Assembly (NCBI RefSeq): GCF_963678635.1
Contig: NC_087065.1
Span: forward strand, 59,608,754-59,672,753
Origin: Symsagittifera roscoffensis
Taxonomy: Eukaryota; Xenacoelomorpha; Acoela; Convolutidae
DNA: 64,000 bases
Direction: 5' to 3'
Shown here: positions 52,926-64,000 of the stretch, in pieces
Numbering within the stretch: position 1 is the first letter of the stretch
Layout of the letters: each line of letters starts with the position of its first letter
Notes under the pieces: generated by a model
The model's input: the letters and a program-made list of their open reading frames with translations, nothing else
Databases searched by the model: none
What the model was told of the DNA's origin: nothing
Program-made: the position numbers and the translations under genes

Positions 52926-55900
52926 ACTGAGATTAAAGAATATGTGTCAAAATAGCCAATTTTTGGCCTTTTTTGACGATCCGTCTCAAAACGTATAAAA
53001 TAATTTCCATTCGTCGTAGAAAGATTTCCGTTAGCGTTTTCTTTTCGTTTTGACTAATTTTTGATCATATTAGTAAGGATTACCCAAGTTTTTGTTTTTG
53101 AACCAAAATTTTTCATTATCTCTTGGACAACACTATTTTGACTACTTTCAGCCAAGTATCTCGATTGCACCTCATTGAATGCCATCGAAAACTGACTTAT
53201 TGATAACCAACCAAAGTCGTTTGCATTCTAAGTTTCAATGAAACTATTTTGAAGGCTTAACAACTAACATTTTCTGAGTTATTCAAGAATATGTGTTAAA
53301 AAATAGCCCATTTTCAGCATTTTTTGACTATTTGTACTAAATCATAACAAGTAGGTTCGTCGTAGAAAGATTTCCGTTAGCGTGTTTTCTCCGTTTTGAC
53401 TAAAAATAATCATACTAGGTAGGATTACCTAATTTTTTTTTTGAACCGCAACTTTTCATATCTGTTCGTCATCACTAATTTGACAGTTTTCAGCCAGGTA
53501 TCTCGATTGCACCTCGTTGGAAGGCTATCAAAAACCGACTAGTTGGCAATCAATTAATAAGTCTCAGGCGTACACCTTTTCTTTCAAACGATTCTGAAGG
53601 GCTAACAACTAACTCTTTGTGAGTTATTCAAGAATATGTGTAAAAAAATAGCCCATATTCAGCCGTTTTTGACGATTAGTCTAAACAATTTTCAAATGAG
53701 TTTAGACTCCGTAGAATGTTTTCGTATAGTGTGTTGTACTTGTATTGGCTAAATTTCGCGTAGGATTCCCCAAAATTTGTTTTTTGGCCGAATTTTCGTC
53801 CTATCTGTTCAACTCACTAAATTGACAATTTTCAGCTAAGTATCTCGATTACGCCTCATTAAGGTCCTTGGAAAACGGACGGACCATTCGATATTCAATT
53901 AAGTAGTGCTATGTAAACACAATTTCAATGAATTTAATTTGAAGGCCTAACAATCAATTCTTTATGAGTTATTCAAAAGATAATTGAAACTAACCCATTT
54001 TCAGCCGTTTTTGACGATTTGTCCGAAAAAGTATCAAATGAGCTCCTGACTTCGAAGAAAAAACTCCGACAGCGTGCTCTACACGTATTGACTAAACTTT
54101 GAGCAAATTAGGTAAGATTACCCAAGTTTGTCTTGTCGAACCGAAATGTTTTCATGTCTGTTCGACATCACTATTGTGACAATTTTTAGCCAAGTAACTC
54201 GATTGCTCCCCGTTAAAAACCATTGATAGCCGACTAAGCAATTATCAGCCAAGTATTCTTTGCGTACACAATTTCATTAAGACTACTTTGAAGGCCGAAC
54301 AACTTCTTTTTCTAAATTATTCAAGAATATGTGTCAAAGGTAGCCCAATTTCAGCCTTTTTTGACAATTGAAATGAGTTCCAGACGACTTAGAAAATTTT
54401 CCGATAGCGCCTGCCACTTGTATTGACTAAATATTGGGCAATTTGGCGCAGGATTATTCAATTTTTAGTTTTTGGGCCGATTTTTTTCATATCTGTTCGA
54501 CTTCACTAAATTGACGATTTTCAGCTAAGTATCTCGATTGCACCTCATTAGAATAATTTGAAACCGACCAATTGATAGCCAACCAAGTATTCTTATGCTA
54601 GCACAATTTCAATCAAATCGTTTTGAAGGCCTAATAACTAATTCTTTCTTAGTAATTTTAGATTTTGTGTCAAAAATAGCCCATTTTCAGCCTTTTTCGA
54701 CAATTCGTCTGAAAAAAATTTGAATGAGTTCCAGATGACTTAGAAAATTTCCCGATAGCGCATACGACTCGTATCGACTGAACACTGAGCAATTCAAAGT
54801 AAGATTACCCAAATTTTTGTTTTTGTTCCGAAATTTTGTAATAACTAATCGACATCACAAAACTGATGATTTTCAGCCAAGTATTTTGATTGCACCTCGT
54901 CAGGATCTTTTGACAACTGACTAATTAATGATCAACCATGTAGTCTTATGCTCGCACAATTTCAATGAAACCACTTTGAAGGCCTGACTTTTTTTTCTTT
55001 CTGAGTTATTCAAGATATTGTGTCGAAAATAGCCCACTTTCAGCCTTTTTTGACTGTTCGTCTGAAAAAGTATCAAATAAGTTCCAGACGTCGTAGGAAA
55101 CTTTCCGATAGCGCCATCCACTCGTATTGACTAAATATTGGGCAATTTAGGGCAGGATTACCCAAAATTTTGTTTTTGGTCCGAATTTTTTTCATATCCG
55201 TTCTACGACACTAAACTAATTTTTTTTCAGCTAAGTATCTCGATTGCACCTCATCAGAATCAATTGAAACCGACTTATTAATATTAAAACAAGTAGTCTT
55301 ATGCTAGCACAGTTTCAATGAAATTACTTTGAGGCCTAACAATTAATTCTTTTTGAGTTATTTTAAATTTTTTGTAAAAAATAGCCCATTTTCAGCCTTT
55401 TTTGACGATTCGTCTGAAAAAGCATTGAATGAAATCCAGATGACTTAGGAAACTTTCTGATAGCGCATTCGAATCTTTTTGACTAAATTTTGAACCATTT
55501 AGGGTAGGATTACCCAAATTTTTGTTTTTGCGCCGAAGTTTTTTCATATCTGTTCGACAAAACTAAATTGACAATTTTCAGCTAAGTGTCTCGATTACAC
55601 CTCATTAGGATCATTTGAAACCGACTAATAATAATCAACTAATTAATCTTATGCTAGCACGACTTCAAGAATGGATTTTGAAGGCCTATCAGTTTTTTCT
55701 TTCTAACTTACTCAAGAATATGCATAAAAAATAGCCCATTTTTTTCTTTTTTGAAGATTCTTCTGAAAAAGTTTTGAATGAATTCCAGACGACTTAGAAA
55801 TTTTTTGATAGCGCATAATGCTCGTATCAACTAAATACTGAGCAATTTAAGGTACGATTACCCAATTTTTTGTTTTTCTTCCAAAATTTTGTCATAACTA

Positions 55901-57233
55901 TTCGACATCACAAAACTGATGATTTTCACCTCATTATGTTGGTTGCACCTCATCAGGATCTTTTGAAAACCGCATAATTAATAATCAACCAAATAGTTTT
56001 ATGCTAGCAAAATTTAATGAAACCATTTTGAAGGCCCAACATTTTTTTCTTTCTGAGTTATTCAAGAATTTGTGTCAAAAATAGCCCGCTTTCAGCCTTC
56101 TTTGACTGTTCGTCTGAAACAGCATCAAATAAGTTCCAGACGTCGTAGGAAATTTTCCGATAGCGCCTTCTACTTGTTTTGACTAAAAATGTAACCATTT
56201 AGGGTAAAAACACCCAAATTTTTCTTTTTGGGCCGAAATTTTGTCACATCTGTTCGACATCACCAAATTGACACTGAAAAGTGTCAATTTGAAGATGTCG
56301 AACAGATGTGACAAAATTTCGGCAAAAAACTTAGTTTCAGCTAAGTATCTCGATTGCACCTCATTAGAATCCTTTGAAAACCTCTAAATTGAGAACCAAC
56401 CAATTAGTCTTCTTCGAGCACAATTTTGATGAAAAGATTTTGAAGGTCTAACAATTTTTTTTCTGAGTTATTAAGGAATATGTGTCAAAAATAGCCGATT
56501 TTTAGCCCTCTTTGACCATTCGTCTTAAATTGTATCAAATAAGTTTCAGACATCCTAAAAAGATTTTCATTAGCGTGTTCTTTTTGTTTTGACAAAATTT
56601 TCAGCATACTAGTTAGGATTACCTAAGTTTTTGTTTTTGAGTCGAAATTTTTTCGTATCTGTTCGACATCACTAATTTGACGATTTTCGGCCAAGTATCT
56701 CGATTGCACTTCGTTAACTGCAATTGAAAGCCGTCTAAATGATAATCAACCAATTAGTGCTATGTTACACAATTTCACTGAAACTAATTGAAGGCCTAAC
56801 AACTAATTTGTTTTGAGTTATTCAAGAATTTTTGTCAACAATAGCCCATTTTCAACTTTTTTTGACGTTTCGTCTGAAAAGTATCATATGGTTTCTAGAC
56901 GTCTTAGAAATTTTTCCGATAGCGCATTGGACACGTATTGACTAAATATTGAGCAATTTAGGGTAGTATTAACCAGATTTTTGTTTCTGGACCAATATTT
57001 TGTCATATCTGTTCGACAACACTAAATTGACGATTTTCAGCTACGTGTCTCGTTTGCACCTCATTAGGATCCTTTGAAAACCGACCAATTGATAACCAAC
57101 CACGTAGTCGTATGCTAGCACAATTTCAATGGAACTATTTTGAAGGCCTTAGAACTTTTTATTTCTGAGTTATTCAAGAATATGTGCCAAACATAACCCA
57201 TTCTTAGCCTTTTTTGACTATTCGGGTTTTTTC
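52926..57233 (+). repeat. ~345-bp satellite, array 1 (about 12 monomers)
   Basis: The anchor AAGTATCTCGATTGCACCTC recurs with tcgattgc starts near 53161, 53503, 53845, 54199, 54534, 54886, 55240, 55591, 55939, 56350, 56700 and 57050, giving spacings of 335-354 bp, except one of 411 bp where a palindrome is inserted. Other conserved words: CTTATGCTAGCACAATTTCA, TTTTGAAGGCCTAACAACTA, GAGTTATTCAAGAATATGTG, AATAGCCCATTTTCAGCC, TTTTCCGATAGCGC and CATATCTGTTCGACATCAC. Monomers differ by several to many percent. No coding capacity. Confidence 0.93.
56232..56323. repeat. 92-bp palindrome inside a satellite monomer
   Basis: GCCGAAATTTTGTCACATCT at the left pairs with AGATGTGACAAAATTTCGGC at the right, around the centre GACACTGAAAAGTGTC. 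The arms are the normal satellite sequence and its reverse complement, so an inverted piece of the monomer has been added. A few bases differ in the right arm (GAAGATGTC). Confidence 0.9.
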
Positions 57234-57344
57234 AGAAAAAGTAATAAAAAGCTCTAATAACAGCAGAAAGAACAGAAGTGCTTTCATTTGAAAAAAACCG
57301 TTTATATTTCCCTTAGCTATACACATTTTTTTTAAGATTCGATG

Positions 57345-57755
57345 AACATAGTTCAGATTCTTATATAGGTTGCAATGATTTTTATTTTTTCTAAATCAAA
57401 AAGTCTCTTATTTTGCTCACGGTCAAAGATACATTTTTGGCATGACTTCTGATTTTTAAAAAAAATTATTTGATTTACTTTGATGAAAGAAAAATTAACT
57501 CTCCTTTTGAACAGCAAAAAATATAAATTAAATGAAAAACCTGATCGACTTCCAGTTGCGAAATGAAAAAATTACCTATTGATCTAGATTTTTGTCTCAA
57601 TGAGTTTTTTCTTATCAAAAAAATCAACCTACACTGTATTAAAAGTTCAAAACATTTTAAAGCCTTCTTCGAAGCTGGAAAATTGAAATATCAAAAAAAT
57701 CAACTATTTTTACTTGCGTTCCGTGACTCTTTTCACCTTCAACTGCTTCTTGGCT
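57345..57755 (+). repeat. Repeat family Z, copy in spacer 1
   Basis: TTCAGATTCTTATATAGGTT start, AAAAAGTCTCTTATTTTGCT and CTATTGATCTAGATTTTTGT within. The 64-aa frame at 57563, identical to that at 61495, lies inside Z. Its identity reflects recent duplication rather than evidence of coding. Confidence 0.65.
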
Positions 57756-57769
57756 AGAATTATATTCGA

Positions 57770-57965
57770 TCAAACAGCCATAGTTTATCGCCCTTGCAGT
57801 AAGCCAGGGTGTTGCAATCGGGCACCAGACTTTTCTCCCATGAAAAACTTTGCTCACTGATTTCCTTGAGGCCTTTGCTGACTTATCTGAAATCATTTCC
57901 TGGAAGCCTCGGTTAGCAACGAAGTAAACAACATAAATATATTTTGTGCGTGTTAGCATTTTCAA
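57770..57965 (-). CDS. Possible minus-strand coding fragment (in both spacers)
   Basis: The minus frame encodes YIYVVYFVANRGFQEMISDK, SAKASRKSVSKVFHGRKVW and CPIATPWLTARAINYGC. The composition is protein-like and more GC-rich than the flanks. In the second spacer (about 61700-61900) the same stretch carries several substitutions, some of which break the frame, so it is at best a pseudogene or exon remnant. Confidence 0.25.
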
Positions 57966-59059
57966 TATTTTTTCTATTCGAAATTTGCTTCGATGTTTTT
58001 TGTAATTTTAGAAAACTCGATTTGTTAAAATCTCATTTTCCCTTTTTTTGGGCTGAATGGTTTTTGGACTTATTATCTCTTTTCCGTAAATTTACTGTCT
58101 GCTACCTCACAATGTTGTGTTTTTGTGAGGTTCGCAATTGATGCGAAGCTCTGCTTTGCCTCTGTGTCGATTCTCTCGGTTTAAATTTGTATCGAAAAAT
58201 GTGTTCGAAGATACTAGATTTTTTATGTAATGCCTCTATTTTTGTTTTCAGAGTTTTTGTATAATAATTTGTTTGATTTCAGATGATTCCAGATGGTTTT
58301 ATTTAATTAATGGTTGCTATGCTTTTGGTTCTCATGTTTTTAGACTCAATTGATTTGCTTATAACTCAATATAGTGCCCCAAATTGCTTTCGAACTGAAA
58401 ATCATCATTAATTCAAAAAACATTCTTGTCAAAAACTGAATATTGTAATGATGATTTTTTTAAGTTATTTCTTGGTCGGAATGCTTCATTCTATAATTCA
58501 TGAATTTTGAGTCATCAATTTTTACAAATTTTTATTTCAAGCTGAAAATCATTGTAATTTTTTCACTGAAATTTTTTTTTAAAAATCTGTACCAAAAAAT
58601 TGAAATTTTAATGATGATTTTTAGTTGATTCATGACCACAATGTTTCATTTTACAGCTTCCAATTTCTGGTCATCAAGTTTTTCATCTGTTATAACTCCG
58701 TCTTGAAGCGCTCACAAACGCTAAAAATAAATGTATACAAAAAACACCTACTAAAACGTGAAAACTTCTTCGCGACCTTTGTTTTTATCAAAAGTCAGGA
58801 ACATTTCTTAGCGATCTTTGCCGATCTTTGCCATACTTGACATAATTTTGCCAAACTTTCATAGATTTTTCTTCAAGATTTTCCAAAAATTCTTACAAGT
58901 TTGACAAAAATTGCAAAAATTGCTGTGCCTGGTATCATAAGGGTTGGGGTGATAGTTAAAGGGATTTTGTTGTTCATTTTCATTGTAGTTGCTTATTCGC
59001 CATAGTCGCGCCGAGAATTTGAGTCTGCAAAGTCTGGGCATAAAGTCTGGAAAGTTTGG

Positions 59060-59462
59060 ACATGAGTCGCGCCAGGGATCGTGACGCATCTAGATTCAGA
59101 CCCAAATTGCATAGTCGCGCCGAGAGTTTGAGTCTGGAAAGTCTGGGCAAAAGGTCTGGAAAGGCTGGATATGAGTCGCGCCGTGGGTCGCGAAAGTCTG
59201 GACATACCAAAATTTGGTCGTGAAAGTTGTGAAAGATTTTCGCGACCCATGTTCAGACTTTCGCGACCAAATTTTTTTATGTCCAGACTTTCGCGACTCA
59301 TGTCCAGAATTTCACGTCCAAATTTTGGTATAACCAGACTTTCGCGACCAACGGCGCGACTAACGTCCAGACTTTCCAGACTCAAATTCTCGGCGCAGCT
59401 TTGCAATTTGTGTCTAAATCTGGGTGCGCCGTGATCCTCAAAGTTTGGGCATGACCCTGGGA
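59060..59462. mobile_element. Foldback family X, copy in spacer 1
   Basis: Outer arms ATCGTGACGCATCTAGATTC and its near complement near 59435 enclose CATAGTCGCGCCGAGAGTTT and its inverted partner, down to a centre near 59260. A direct extra end (GTCGCGCCGAGAATTTGAG) sits at 59005. It contains many GTCTGGA/TCGCGACC blocks. Overlapping frames on both strands are palindrome artefacts. Confidence 0.8.
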
Positions 59463-59544
59463 CCTCTATACTGGTTGCACGCGCTTAAGATTTATGCTGA
59501 AAATAAAAGTTGAAATGAAATAAATTTAGTTCGAATGAAATTTT

Positions 59545-61177
59545 AGAGAAAGCTGAAAACCGACCAATTGATAGCCAACCAAGTACTCTTATGCTAGCAC
59601 ATTTTCAATCAAATCATTTTGAAGGCCTAATAACTAATTCTTTCTGAGTATTTTAGATTTTGTGTCAAAAATAGCCTATTTTCAGCCTTTTTCGACGATT
59701 CGTTTGAAAAAACTTTGAATGAGTTCCAGTCGACTTAGAAAATTTTCCGATAGCGCATACGACTCGTATCGACTGAACACTGAGCAATTCAAAATAAGAT
59801 TACCTAAATTTTTGTTTTTGTTCCGAAATTTTGTAATAACTAATCGACATCACGAAACTGATGATTTTCAGCCAAGTGTTTTGATTGCACCTCGTCAGGA
59901 TCTTTTGACAACTGACTAAATAATAATCAACCATGTAGTCTTATGCAAGCACAATTTCAATGAAACCACTTTGAAGACCTGACTTTTTTTTCTTTCTGAG
60001 TTATTCAAGAATTTGTGTCAAAAAAAGCCCGCTTTCAGCCTTCTTTGACTGTTCGTCTGAAAAAGTATCAAATAAGTTCCAGACGTCGTAGGAAATTTTC
60101 CGATAGCGCCTCCCACTCTTTTTGACTAAAAATGTAACCATTTAGGGTAAAAACACCCAAATTTTTCTTTTTGGGCCGAAATTTTGTCACATCTGTTCGA
60201 CATCACCAAATTGACACTGAAAAGTGTCAATTTGGTGATGTCGAACAGATGTGATAAAATTTCGGCAAAAAACTTTGTTTCAGCTAAGTATCTCGATTGC
60301 TCCTCATTAGAATCCTTTGAAAACCTGTAAATTGAGAACCAACCAAGTAGTCTTCTTCGAGCACAATTATGATGAAAGGATTTTGAAGGTCTAACAGTTA
60401 TTAAGGAATATGTGTCAAAAATAGCCGATTTTTAACCCTTTTTGACCATTCGTCTTAAAACGTATCAAATAAGTTTCAGACATCCTAGAAAGATTTTCAT
60501 TAGCGTGTTCTTTTCGTTTTGACAAAATTTTCAGCGTACTAGTTAGGATTACCTAAGTTTTTGTTTTTGAGTCGAAATTTTTTCATATCTGTTCGACATC
60601 ACTAATTTGACGATTTTCGGCCAAGTATCTCGATTGCACTTCGTTAACTGCAATTGAAAGCCGTCTAAATGATAATCAACCAATTAGTGCTATGTTACAC
60701 AATTTCACTGAAACTAATTGAAGGCCTAACAACTAATTTGTTTTGAGTTATCCAAGAATTTTTGTCAACAATAGCCCATTTTCAACTTTTTTTGACGTTT
60801 CGTCTGAAAAGTATCATATAGGTTCTAGACGTCTTAGAAATTTTTCCGATAGCGCATTGGACACGTATTGACTAAATATTGAGCAATTAAGGGTAGTATT
60901 AACCCAATTTTTGTTTCTGGACCAATATTTTGTCATATCTGTTCGACAACACTAAATTGACGATTTTCAGCTACGTGTCTCGTTTGCACCTCATTAGGAT
61001 CCTTTGAAAACCGACCAATTGATAACCAACCACGTAGTCGTATGCTAGCACAATTTCAATGGAACTATTTTGAAGGCCTTAGAACTTTTTATTTCTGAGT
61101 TATTCAAGAATATGTGCCGAACATAACCCATTCTTAGCCTTTTTTGACTATTCGGGTTTTTTCAGAAAAAGTAATAA
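59545..61177 (+). repeat. ~345-bp satellite, array 2 (four to five monomers)
   Basis: Anchors near 59880, 60293, 60630 and 60980. Each matches array 1 monomers at 55939, 56350, 56700 and 57050 at a constant offset of about 3930-3943 bp. The first, partial monomer instead resembles the one around 54560-54886, so the duplication junction lies near here. Confidence 0.93.
60175..60266. repeat. 92-bp palindrome, second copy (more perfect)
   Basis: Same palindrome as at 56232, but the right arm retains GGTGATGTCGAAC, so the arms pair over about 43 bp with one mismatch. This copy is closer to the ancestral state. Confidence 0.9.
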
Positions 61178-63490
61178 AAAGCTCTAATAACAGCAGAAAG
61201 AACAGAAGTGCTTTCATTTGAAAAAAAAACGTTTATATTTCCCTTGGCTATACACATTTTTTTTTAAGATTCGATGAACATAGTTCAGATTCTTATATAA
61301 GTTGCAATGATTTTTATTTTTTCTAAATCAAAAAGTCTCTTATTTTGCTCACGGTCAAAGATACATTTTTGGTATGACTTCTGATTTTTAAAAAAAATTA
61401 TGTGATTTACTTTGATGAAAGAAAAATTAACTCTCCTTTTGAACAGCAAAAAATATAAATTAAATGAAAAACCTGATCGACTTCCAGTTGCGAAATGAAA
61501 AAATTACCTATTGATCTAGATTTTTGTCTCAATGAGTTTTTTCTTATCAAAAAAATCAACCTACACTGTATTAAAAGTTCAAAACATTTTAAAGCCTTCT
61601 TCGAAGCTGGAAAATTGAAATATCAAAAAAATCAACTATTTTTACTTGCGTTCCGTGACTCTTTTCACCTTCAACTGCTTCTTGGCTAGAATTATATTCG
61701 TTCAAACAGCCATAGTTTATCACCCTTGCGGTAAGCCAGGGTGTTGCAATCGGGCACTAGACTTTTCTCCCATGAATAACTTTGCTCACTGATTTCCTTG
61801 AGGCCTTTGCTGATTTATCTGAAATCATTTCCTGGGAGCCTCGGTTAGCAACGAAGTAAACAACATAAATATATTTTGTGCGTGTTAGCATTTTCAATAT
61901 TTTTTCTATTCAAAAATTGCTTCGATGTTTTTTGTAATTTTAGAAAACTCGATTTGTTAAAATCTCATATTCCCTTTTTTTGGGCTGAATGGTTTTTGGA
62001 CTTATTATCTCTTTTCCGTAAATTTACTGTCTGCTACCTCACAATGTTGTGTTTTTGTGAGGTTCGCAATTGATGCGAAGCTCTGCTTTGCCTCTGTGTC
62101 GATTCTCTCGGTTTAAATTTGTATCGAAAAATGTGTTCGAAGATACTAGATTTTTTATGTAATGCCTCTATTTTTGTATGTTATGAAAATTTTCAGAGTT
62201 TTTGTATAATACTTTGTTTGATTTCAGATGATTCCAGATGGTTTTATTTAATTAATGGTTGCTATGCTTTTGGTTCTCATGTTTTTAGACTCAATTGATT
62301 TGCTTATAACTCAATATAGTGCCGCAAATTGCTTTCGAACTGAAAATCATCATTAATTCAAAAAACATTCTAGTCAAAAACTGAATATTGTAATGATGAT
62401 TTTTCTAAGTTATTTCTTGGTCGGAATGCTTCATTCTATAATTCATGAATTTTGAGTCATCAATTTTTACTAATTTTTATTTCAAGCTGAAAATCATTGT
62501 AATTTTTTCACTGAAATTTTTTTATAAAAATCTGTACCAAAAAATTGAAATTTTAATGATGATTTTTAGTTGATTCATGACCACAATGTTTCATTTTACA
62601 GCTTCCAATTTCTGGTCATCAAGTTTTTCATCTGTTATAACTCCGTCTTGAAGCGCTCACAAACGCTAAAAATAAATGTATACAAAAAACAATTACTAAA
62701 ACGTGAAAACTTCTTCGCGACCTTTGTTTTTATCAAAAGTCAGGAACATTTCTTAGCGATCTTTGCCGATCTTTGCCATACTTGACATAATTTTGCCAAA
62801 CTTTCATAGATTTTTCTTCAAGATTTTCCAAAAATTCTTACAAGTTTGACAAAAATTGCAAAAATTGCTGTGCCTGGTATCATAAGGGTTGGGGTGATAG
62901 TTAAAGGGATTTTGTTGTTCATTTTCATTGTAGTTGCTTATTCGCCATAGTCGCGCCGAGAATTTGAGTCTGCAAAGTCTGGGCATAAAGTCTGGAAAGT
63001 CTGGACATGAGTCGCGCCAGGTATCGTGACGCATCTAGATTCAGACCCAAATTGCATAGTCGCGCCGAGAGTTTGAGTCTGGAAAGTCTGGGCAAAAGGT
63101 CTGGAAAGGCTGGACATGAGTCGCGCCGTGGGTCGCAAAAGTCTGGACATACCAAAACTTGGTCGTGAAAGTCGTGAAAGATTTTCGCGACCCATGTCCA
63201 GACTTTCGCGACCAAATTTTTTTATGTCCAGACTTTCGCGACTCATGTCCAGAATTTTACGTCCAAATTTTGGTATAACCAGACTTTCGCGACCAACGGC
63301 GCGACTAACGTCCAGACTTTCCAGACTCAAATTCTCGGCGCAGCTTTGCAATTTGTGTCTAAATCTGGGTGCGCCGTGATCCTCAAAGTTTGGGCATGAC
63401 CCTGGGACCTCTATACTGGTTGCACGCGCTTAAGACTTATGCTGAAAATAAAAGTTGAAATGAAATAAATTGAGTTCGAATGAAATTTTA
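61178..63490. repeat. Non-satellite spacer of the higher-order repeat, copy 2
   Basis: It repeats 57234-59544 in order: Z copy (61280-61690), minus-strand fragment, AT-rich block, foldback X (63005-63405). High identity suggests a recent unequal exchange or segmental duplication. Confidence 0.9.
63005..63405. mobile_element. Foldback family X, copy in spacer 2
   Basis: This is the duplicate of the 59060 copy and was carried with the higher-order unit rather than inserted independently. Point differences (for example AGTCGTGAAAG versus AGTTGTGAAAG) improve or worsen arm pairing. Confidence 0.8.
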
Positions 63491-64000
63491 GAGAGGCTGA
63501 AAACCGACCAATTGATAGCCAACCAAGTACTCTTATGCTAGCACATTTTCAATCAAATCATTTTGAAGGCCTAATAACTAATTCTTTCTGAGTATTTTAG
63601 ATTTTGTGTCAAAAATAGCCTATTTTCAGCCTTTTTCGACGATTCGTTTGAAAAAATTTTGAATGAGTTCCAGACGACTTAGAAAATTTTCCGATAGCGC
63701 ATACGACCCGTATCGACTGAACACTGAGCAATTCAAATTAAGATTACCTAAATTTTTGTTTTTGTTCCGAAATTTTGTAATAACTAATCGACATCACGAA
63801 ACTGATGATTTTCAGCCAAGTGTTTTGATTGCACCTCGTCAGGATCTTTTGACAACTGACTAAATAATAATCAACCATGTAGTCTTATGCAAGCACAATT
63901 TCAATGAAACCACTTTGAAGACCTGACTTTTTTTTCTTTCTTAGTTATTCAAGAATTTGTGTCAAAAAAAGCCCGCTTTCAGCCTTCTTTGACTGTTCGT
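63491..64000 (+). repeat. ~345-bp satellite, array 3 (runs off the window)
   Basis: It matches 59545 onward at an offset of about 3945 bp (anchor 63825 versus 59880). The array and the higher-order pattern continue beyond the window. Confidence 0.92.

Larger units (their letters stand above)
57234..59544. repeat. Non-satellite spacer of the higher-order repeat, copy 1
   Basis: About 2.3 kb carrying a Z copy (57345), an AT-rich block with repeated TGAAAATCATCATTAATTC/GAAAATCATTGTAATTTTTT words, and the foldback X copy. It recurs almost unchanged at 61178. The two copies differ by scattered substitutions and small indels (for example a TATGTTATGAAAATTTTC insertion near 62178). Confidence 0.9.

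Noticed and set aside
57563-61689. Identical 64-aa frame at 57563 and 61495
   Set aside because: Perfect identity comes with near-identical flanking DNA, and the frame lies in repeat Z, whose other copies do not keep it open. There is no evidence of selection.
58859-63379. Conserved frames of 76-137 aa repeated in two places
   Set aside because: They fall in the foldback X element and the duplicated spacer. Their conservation reflects recent duplication, and palindromic frames mirror each other on the two strands.

Overview
The window reads as AT-rich nuclear DNA of an invertebrate. It has no bacterial-style gene packing, long runs of A and T, and candidate exons of 40-180 nt bounded by T-rich TTTCAG-type 3' splice sites and GTAAGT/GTGAGT-type 5' splice sites. 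That splice style, plus a FLYWCH-type Mutator-like transposon, fits a nematode best, but I cannot name the species and another small-genome invertebrate is possible. Most short ATG-to-stop frames here are accidental or are repeats read in frame. I list coding features only where splice signals, conserved frames or domain motifs support them.

Layout. 1-5.7 kb: AT-rich DNA with interspersed repeats. 5.76-8.74 kb: a ~3 kb foldback element whose arms carry a 22-bp minisatellite and whose centre holds three copies of a captured exon. 9.35-10.06 kb: a second perfect palindrome and a diverged foldback arm. 10.6-12.8 kb: candidate minus-strand exons. 15.6-22.25 kb: a plus-strand intron-rich gene ('gene A') with at least seven well-bounded exons and an acidic C-terminal exon. 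22.6-24 kb: duplicated block and a foldback MITE. 24-31 kb: repeat-rich DNA with inverted pairs of one MITE family. 31.6-32.4 kb: candidate small genes, one with a signal peptide. 34.9 kb: a tRNA-Ser-like sequence. 37.65-38.75 kb: an AT-rich element with terminal inverted repeats. 39.1-39.9 kb: a minisatellite. 40.3-42.4 kb: a compositionally different block. 47.7 and 51.1 kb: two strong plus-strand exons whose intervening sequence contains a ~2.3 kb decayed Mutator-like element, itself interrupted by a 178-bp hairpin. 51.8 kb: a 200-N assembly gap. 52.9-64 kb: a ~345-bp satellite, part of which is organised as a ~3.94 kb higher-order repeat with a non-satellite spacer.

Four interspersed families recur; I call them W (~550 bp, with the 17-bp palindrome TCAGGGCGAAGCCCTGA), X (foldback, TCGCGCCGAGA ends), Y (~370 bp) and Z (~450 bp). 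Every Z copy I found lies on the plus strand, and three lie just downstream of an exon's 5' splice site. No gene product here could be assigned a firm function except the transposase.
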